DNA of 11,055 bases from Methanobacterium sp. (GTDB taxonomy: Archaea > Methanobacteriota > Methanobacteria > Methanobacteriales > Methanobacteriaceae): assembly GCA_020854975.1 (NCBI GenBank), contig JAHKLQ010000069.1:1-11055 (forward strand), given 5' to 3'. Positions 7,395-11,055 of this stretch are shown here, piece after piece. Made by a program: the position numbers and the translations under genes. Below the pieces are notes generated by a model. That model saw nothing but the letters and a program-made list of their open reading frames with translations. It was not told where the DNA came from and searched no databases. Positions within the stretch are counted from its first letter, which is position 1. Every line of letters starts with the position of its first letter.

Positions 7395-7417
7395 GAGGAT
7401 GGCCTCTGACCATCCTC
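7395..7417 (+). terminator. Strong GC-rich hairpin after the redox operon
   Basis: GAGGATGG (7395-7402) and CCATCCTC (7410-7417) pair perfectly over 8 bp around a 7-base loop. It lies 65 nt after the last gene of the operon and about 100 nt before the zinc-ribbon gene. It is followed by moderately T-rich sequence (TTAACTTTTAATAA). A transcript-end stabiliser or terminator is the simplest reading. A small structured RNA or a leader element of the next gene is possible. Confidence 0.45.
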
Positions 7418-7514
7418 TTAACTTTTAATAAATTATAACCATTTCTGGAAACATAATCTTAAAAGAGAATTAATATCAAGTTAAAGGGCAAGTTCGGATT
7501 TTAGGTGAACTTAG

Positions 7515-7703
7515 ATGGCTAAAAAAAGAGAGAGTAAAGTAAAAGTAGGAGTAACCTGTCAATGTCAGGATCCAGCAGTGCCCCGCCCACCCAAACTCCT
7601 TAGAAAAACCCAGTGTAAGAGTTGTGGGAAAATTTTCCAGACTAACAGGCCGTTAAATGAGAAAGGTGTTGATCTCTGTTTAAAATGCAGGACTAAACGG
7701 TAA
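7515..7703 (+). CDS. Small basic zinc-ribbon protein, function unknown
   Basis: A 62-residue protein rich in Lys and Arg. It has CQC (residues 15-17), CKSCG (34-38) and CLKC (55-58), so a CxxC...CxxC zinc ribbon in the second half is likely, with CQC as extra ligands or a separate element. PRPPK in the middle is a flexible proline stretch. The basic charge suggests contact with RNA, ribosome or DNA, but nothing more specific can be claimed. I do not recognise a named family. The ATG follows GGTGA (7504-7508) by six bases, which makes it a credible gene despite its size. It is the last plus-strand gene before a convergent termination zone. AT-rich candidates for a TATA box exist at about 7428-7438 and 7470-7478; neither is clear. 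Confidence 0.7.
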   Translation: MAKKRESKVKVGVTCQCQDPAVPRPPKLLRKTQCKSCGKIFQTNRPLNEKGVDLCLKCRTKR

Positions 7704-7729
7704 GTTGCACGTAATATGATTAGAACTGA

Positions 7730-7876
7730 TTTTTTATTGGAGAATTACTTTTTAATTAAAAGTTACTGCAAGGGTAAAACTTATTTAACTTTTTTAAACC
7801 TTGAAAAAAATGAAAAAGCTTTTAAACAAATAAGAAAGATTTTAAACAAATAAAAAAAGGTTTAATAGAGAAAAAA
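7730..7876. terminator. Two-way U-rich terminator zone between convergent genes
   Basis: For the plus-strand gene there are T runs at 7730-7735, 7749-7753 and 7790-7795. For the minus-strand protease gene there are A runs (U in its transcript) at 7871-7876, 7852-7858, 7813-7817 and 7804-7810. A weak hairpin ACTTTT-N5-AAAAGT sits at 7747-7763. The layout fits stem-independent archaeal termination from both sides. Confidence 0.5.
7820..7853. repeat. Two direct copies of TTTTAAACAAATAA
   Basis: The 14-base sequence occurs at 7820-7833 and 7840-7853, a 20-base period. On the minus strand each copy reads as TTATTTGTTTAAAA and belongs to the U-rich end of the protease transcript. Likely a local duplication within the terminator. 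Confidence 0.6.
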
Positions 7877-7879
7877 TAG

Positions 7880-9040
7880 TTAGAACATTTTTAATATTCC
7901 TGGAACTGTTCCGTAAATTACTAACACAGCTACAATTCCGATGAGAACCATGGAAACACTGTAAGTGATTTTTCCCACATATTTTTCTGGTAATTTATAT
8001 CCCAGCAGTTCTTCGAGTATTATTCCTCCATCCAGGGGTTTCATGGGTAGAAGATTAAACAATCCCACTAGCAGGTTCAATAAGTATACCCAATAAGCCA
8101 CTTCTGCCAAGTCATATAAAAACCAGGGTAAAATGTTACCATAGGTCCTGGAAATATCTCCTTTAATAACCAGATGGGTTTCACTACGAGTCCCAGGATA
8201 GGTAATGGATTCATTAGTGGGCTGCCCAGTTGTGGTAATGGTATAGGTGCCCTGATCAGTCACATAGGTTAACTGATCACCAGGTTTTGAATTATTCATG
8301 ATCAGTTCAGTGTAGGCTGACCTGTCATTCATTGGATACCCGTTAATACTGTGTACAATCATCCCTTCTTTCAGTACACCCTCTGCAGGGCCACCAGGGG
8401 TTACACTGGTAATTTTAAAACCATCTGACTCAAAGGCGTAGGGTATAAATGAGGCACTTAAAATAATTACTATCACCCAGGCAATTGCTGCTGTTCCCAG
8501 GTTAAACATGGATCCTGCTGCGTATATGCGGAGTTTAACAGATCTTTTGGCTTTTTCAACATCTTCCTCATCCAGTTCCACAAAGGCTCCAGGGAGTATG
8601 GCCAGTAAGATCACTCCTATGGATTTGATTCCCACTCCATCAACCCGGGCTAGAATTCCATGTCCAAATTCATGGACCACCATCAATATAATCAGGGCGA
8701 GGATACCTGAGAATATGGGTATGAATACAGGGGATCCAGGAATATCCACTCCTGGTAAGAGAAGGGCGGCGGTCGGGGTCTCGAACATCACCTGTAAAGA
8801 CATTATGGTCATGTAAACCATAAGGCCCATACAAAAGACAGCGATGGGGATGCCTATATTCATGCTCCAGCGCCAGAATCTGGGACTTAGATTGGCAATG
8901 GAATCTATCCATCCCCTCATTTTTTTAGTCCTTCTCATGAGAATAGGCCCGTAAACATCTACTTTTAACTTATTCCTGAATAGGATAGCCACGATATAGA
9001 CGGAAACAAAGAAAATGACGTAGTACCATAAAACATTCAA
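7880..9040 (-). CDS. Membrane zinc metalloprotease, M50 site-2 protease family with PDZ domain
   Basis: A 386-residue integral membrane protease of the family that cuts substrates within or near the membrane (S2P/RseP group). The zinc motif HEFGH is at 123-127, inside a hydrophobic helix. The second conserved motif, LLPMKPLDGG (331-339), supplies the third ligand Asp337. About six membrane segments are visible: 5-22, 62-83, 107-130, 176-200, 315-335 and 362-384, with a shorter hydrophobic stretch at 138-153. Between the two motifs lies a PDZ-like domain (about 205-272), with ITSVTPGGPAEGVLKEGMIVHSING as its ligand loop and strand region. The substrate is unknown. The start is TTG at 9040, six bases after GGTGA (9051-9047); no ATG fits the frame near it. 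The gene follows moeA by 38 nt and is probably co-transcribed with it. Confidence 0.9.
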   Translation of the reverse strand: MNVLWYYVIFFVSVYIVAILFRNKLKVDVYGPILMRRTKKMRGWIDSIANLSPRFWRWSMNIGIPIAVFCMGLMVYMTIMSLQVMFETPTAALLLPGVDIPGSPVFIPIFSGILALIILMVVHEFGHGILARVDGVGIKSIGVILLAILPGAFVELDEEDVEKAKRSVKLRIYAAGSMFNLGTAAIAWVIVIILSASFIPYAFESDGFKITSVTPGGPAEGVLKEGMIVHSINGYPMNDRSAYTELIMNNSKPGDQLTYVTDQGTYTITTTGQPTNESITYPGTRSETHLVIKGDISRTYGNILPWFLYDLAEVAYWVYLLNLLVGLFNLLPMKPLDGGIILEELLGYKLPEKYVGKITYSVSMVLIGIVAVLVIYGTVPGILKMF

Positions 9041-9078
9041 ACAAGATCACCTTTTCATTTATATGTAAACTTGATGGT

Positions 9079-10293
<1,215 letters not shown>

Positions 10294-10324
10294 TCCAATT
10301 ACTCTTTCTATTTAATCTGTGATC

Positions 10325-10348
10325 TGATCCCTATGTTGGGGTGGATCA
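10325..10348. promoter_or_regulatory. Inverted repeat upstream of moeA
   Basis: TGATCC (10325-10330) and GGATCA (10343-10348) form a perfect 6-bp inverted repeat with a 12-base spacer, 32 nt upstream of the moeA ATG. A candidate minus-strand TATA box (TTAAATAA, about 10353-10360) lies just beyond it, so the repeat would cover the moeA start site. No regulator can be named. Confidence 0.3.
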
Positions 10349-10452
10349 ATTGTTATTTAAAGACAATATAACTGTATTTAAATATTGTTATTATCCACTT
10401 GTTTATTTTTTACAGAATATTCATTTCCCATAAAATGTTCATAGAACTCGTC

Positions 10453-10467
10453 ATCATCTAAGATGAT
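10453..10467. promoter_or_regulatory. 15-bp palindrome upstream of the ABC transporter gene
   Basis: ATCATCT-A-AGATGAT is a perfect 7-bp palindrome around one central base. It lies immediately before the TATA-like ATTTAAAT (10470-10477), where the TFB recognition element would be. This position suits a regulator or activator site. Confidence 0.4.
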
Positions 10468-10469
10468 TG

Positions 10470-10477
10470 ATTTAAAT
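10470..10477 (+). promoter_or_regulatory. Candidate TATA box of the ABC transporter gene
   Basis: ATTTAAAT is centred near 10473 and would place the transcription start near 10500, giving a leader of about 86 nt. An alternative is TAAATAAA at 10514-10521, with a start near 10544 and a leader of about 42 nt. I cannot choose between them from sequence. Confidence 0.35.
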
Positions 10478-10487
10478 GGGAGTTTCG

Positions 10488-10513
10488 GTTTACTAAAACA
10501 TGTTTTGGTTAAC
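10488..10513. promoter_or_regulatory. 26-bp imperfect inverted repeat, candidate operator of the ABC gene
   Basis: The two 13-base arms (10488-10500 and 10501-10513) match as inverted copies at 11 of 13 positions, with a perfect 12-bp centre AAAACATGTTTT. It covers the start site predicted from the TATA box at 10470, or abuts the alternative TATA box at 10514. Either position would allow repression. Confidence 0.5.
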
Positions 10514-10585
10514 TAAATAAAAGATGTAATCCAAGAAATAATAAAGAAAAGTAGTTTTTTAAATCCCTTTTTGGAGAGGTGCAGG

Positions 10586-11055
10586 TTGAACTCAGACAAT
10601 ATAATGGTGAAAATAGATTCTTTAAGCAAGTCTTTTGGACATATAAAGGCATTAGATAATCTGAATCTGGAAATAAAAAAAGGTGAGCTTCTGGGAATCA
10701 TTGGGCCTAACGGTGCTGGTAAAACCACTGCCATCCGGATTATCTGCTGCATACTACAACCTAACTCTGGAGAAGTGACAGTGGGAGGATACAGCATCCA
10801 CCATGACCAGATCAGGATCAAATCCATGATCGGTTACCTGCCAGAGGAACCTAACCTTTATGAACGTTTCAAGGCAAGGGAACTTTTAAGATACTTCGGA
10901 GAACTCTACGGGGTTCCCAAAAATCAGATAGATGTCAGGATAGATGAACTCCTGGAACTGGTGGGTATGACTCACCGTGCTGAGGATCGGATCAACACTT
11001 TTTCCAAGGGGTTGCGTCAGAGAATTGGAATTGCCCGGGCATTAATCCATGATCC
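10586..11055 (+). CDS. ABC-2-type transporter ATP-binding protein, N-terminal part (cut by right edge)
   Basis: The first 156 residues of an ABC ATPase that would energise an ABC-2 membrane export complex. Walker A (GPNGAGKTT) is at residues 40-48. The Q-loop region reads MIGYLPEEPNLYERF (81-95), without the usual Gln, as is common in the NatA/CcmA-like exporter group. The signature motif is FSKGLRQRIGIARAL (139-153), again typical of that group in place of LSGGQ. Walker B and the permease gene lie beyond the window. The start is TTG at 10586, because GAGGTG (10576-10581) ends four bases before it; the in-frame ATG at 10604 would be 22 bases away. It is divergent from moeA. The exported substrate cannot be read from the sequence. 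Nearby palindromes suggest control by a dedicated regulator. Confidence 0.9.
   Translation, partial: MNSDNIMVKIDSLSKSFGHIKALDNLNLEIKKGELLGIIGPNGAGKTTAIRIICCILQPNSGEVTVGGYSIHHDQIRIKSMIGYLPEEPNLYERFKARELLRYFGELYGVPKNQIDVRIDELLELVGMTHRAEDRINTFSKGLRQRIGIARALIHD

Noticed and set aside
7711..7735. Possible C/D box guide RNA (ATGATTA followed by CTGA)
   Set aside because: The two boxes are only three bases apart, leaving no guide sequence, and no second box pair follows.
8508..8912. Open frames on both strands inside the site-2 protease gene
   Set aside because: They coincide with the HEFGH-bearing region of the real gene and have low-complexity, non-conserved sequence.
10513..10827. Minus-strand open frame of 104 codons at the right end
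   Set aside because: It runs antisense to the Walker A region of the ABC ATPase, which is unmistakable on the plus strand.

Overview
The window reads as the chromosome of a mesophilic methanogenic archaeon of the order Methanobacteriales, most likely a Methanobacterium species. The reasons are AT-rich spacers with archaeal TATA boxes, ribosome-binding sites of the GGTGA/GGAGG type, U-run terminators, frequent TTG starts, and above all a divergent pair of genes matching msvR and fpaA (fprA), an arrangement described in Methanothermobacter. No phage, IS, CRISPR, tRNA or rRNA signal was seen; this looks like ordinary core chromosome.

Layout. 1-1119 (minus): 5' part of an XPD/DinG-like Fe-S DNA helicase, running off the left edge and apparently leaderless. 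1120-1492: gene-free AT-rich spacer. 1493-2215 (plus): cbiL, a corrinoid-pathway C20 methyltransferase. 2343-2972 and 2994-3968 (plus): a DUF447 split-barrel protein and a MetX-like alpha/beta hydrolase, 21 nt apart and probably one operon. 3970-4728 (minus): msvR, converging on the hydrolase with a single base between the stop codons. 4729-4973: msvR/fprA control region, dense in TTCG/CGAA inverted repeats. 4974-7329 (plus): fprA (F420H2 oxidase), a rubrerythrin without rubredoxin, and a rubredoxin fused to a cysteine-containing domain. 7515-7703 (plus): a 62-residue zinc-ribbon protein. 7704-7879: two-way U-rich termination zone. 7880-10293 (minus): moeA followed by a membrane site-2 protease. 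10294-10585: divergent promoter region with palindromes. 10586-11055 (plus): start of an ABC-2-type ATPase, cut by the right edge.

How it fits together. The centre is an oxygen-defence module. MsvR is a redox-responsive winged-helix/V4R repressor. FprA reduces O2 to water with F420H2. The ferritin-like rubrerythrin presumably removes peroxide, and the rubredoxin-fusion protein is the obvious electron carrier for it. By eye, the extra domain of that fusion protein resembles the V4R sensor domain of MsvR, so the regulator and one of its likely target proteins may share a sensor fold. The remaining genes serve cofactor synthesis (corrinoid, molybdopterin/tungstopterin), membrane proteolysis and transport, and have no obvious functional link to the redox module.
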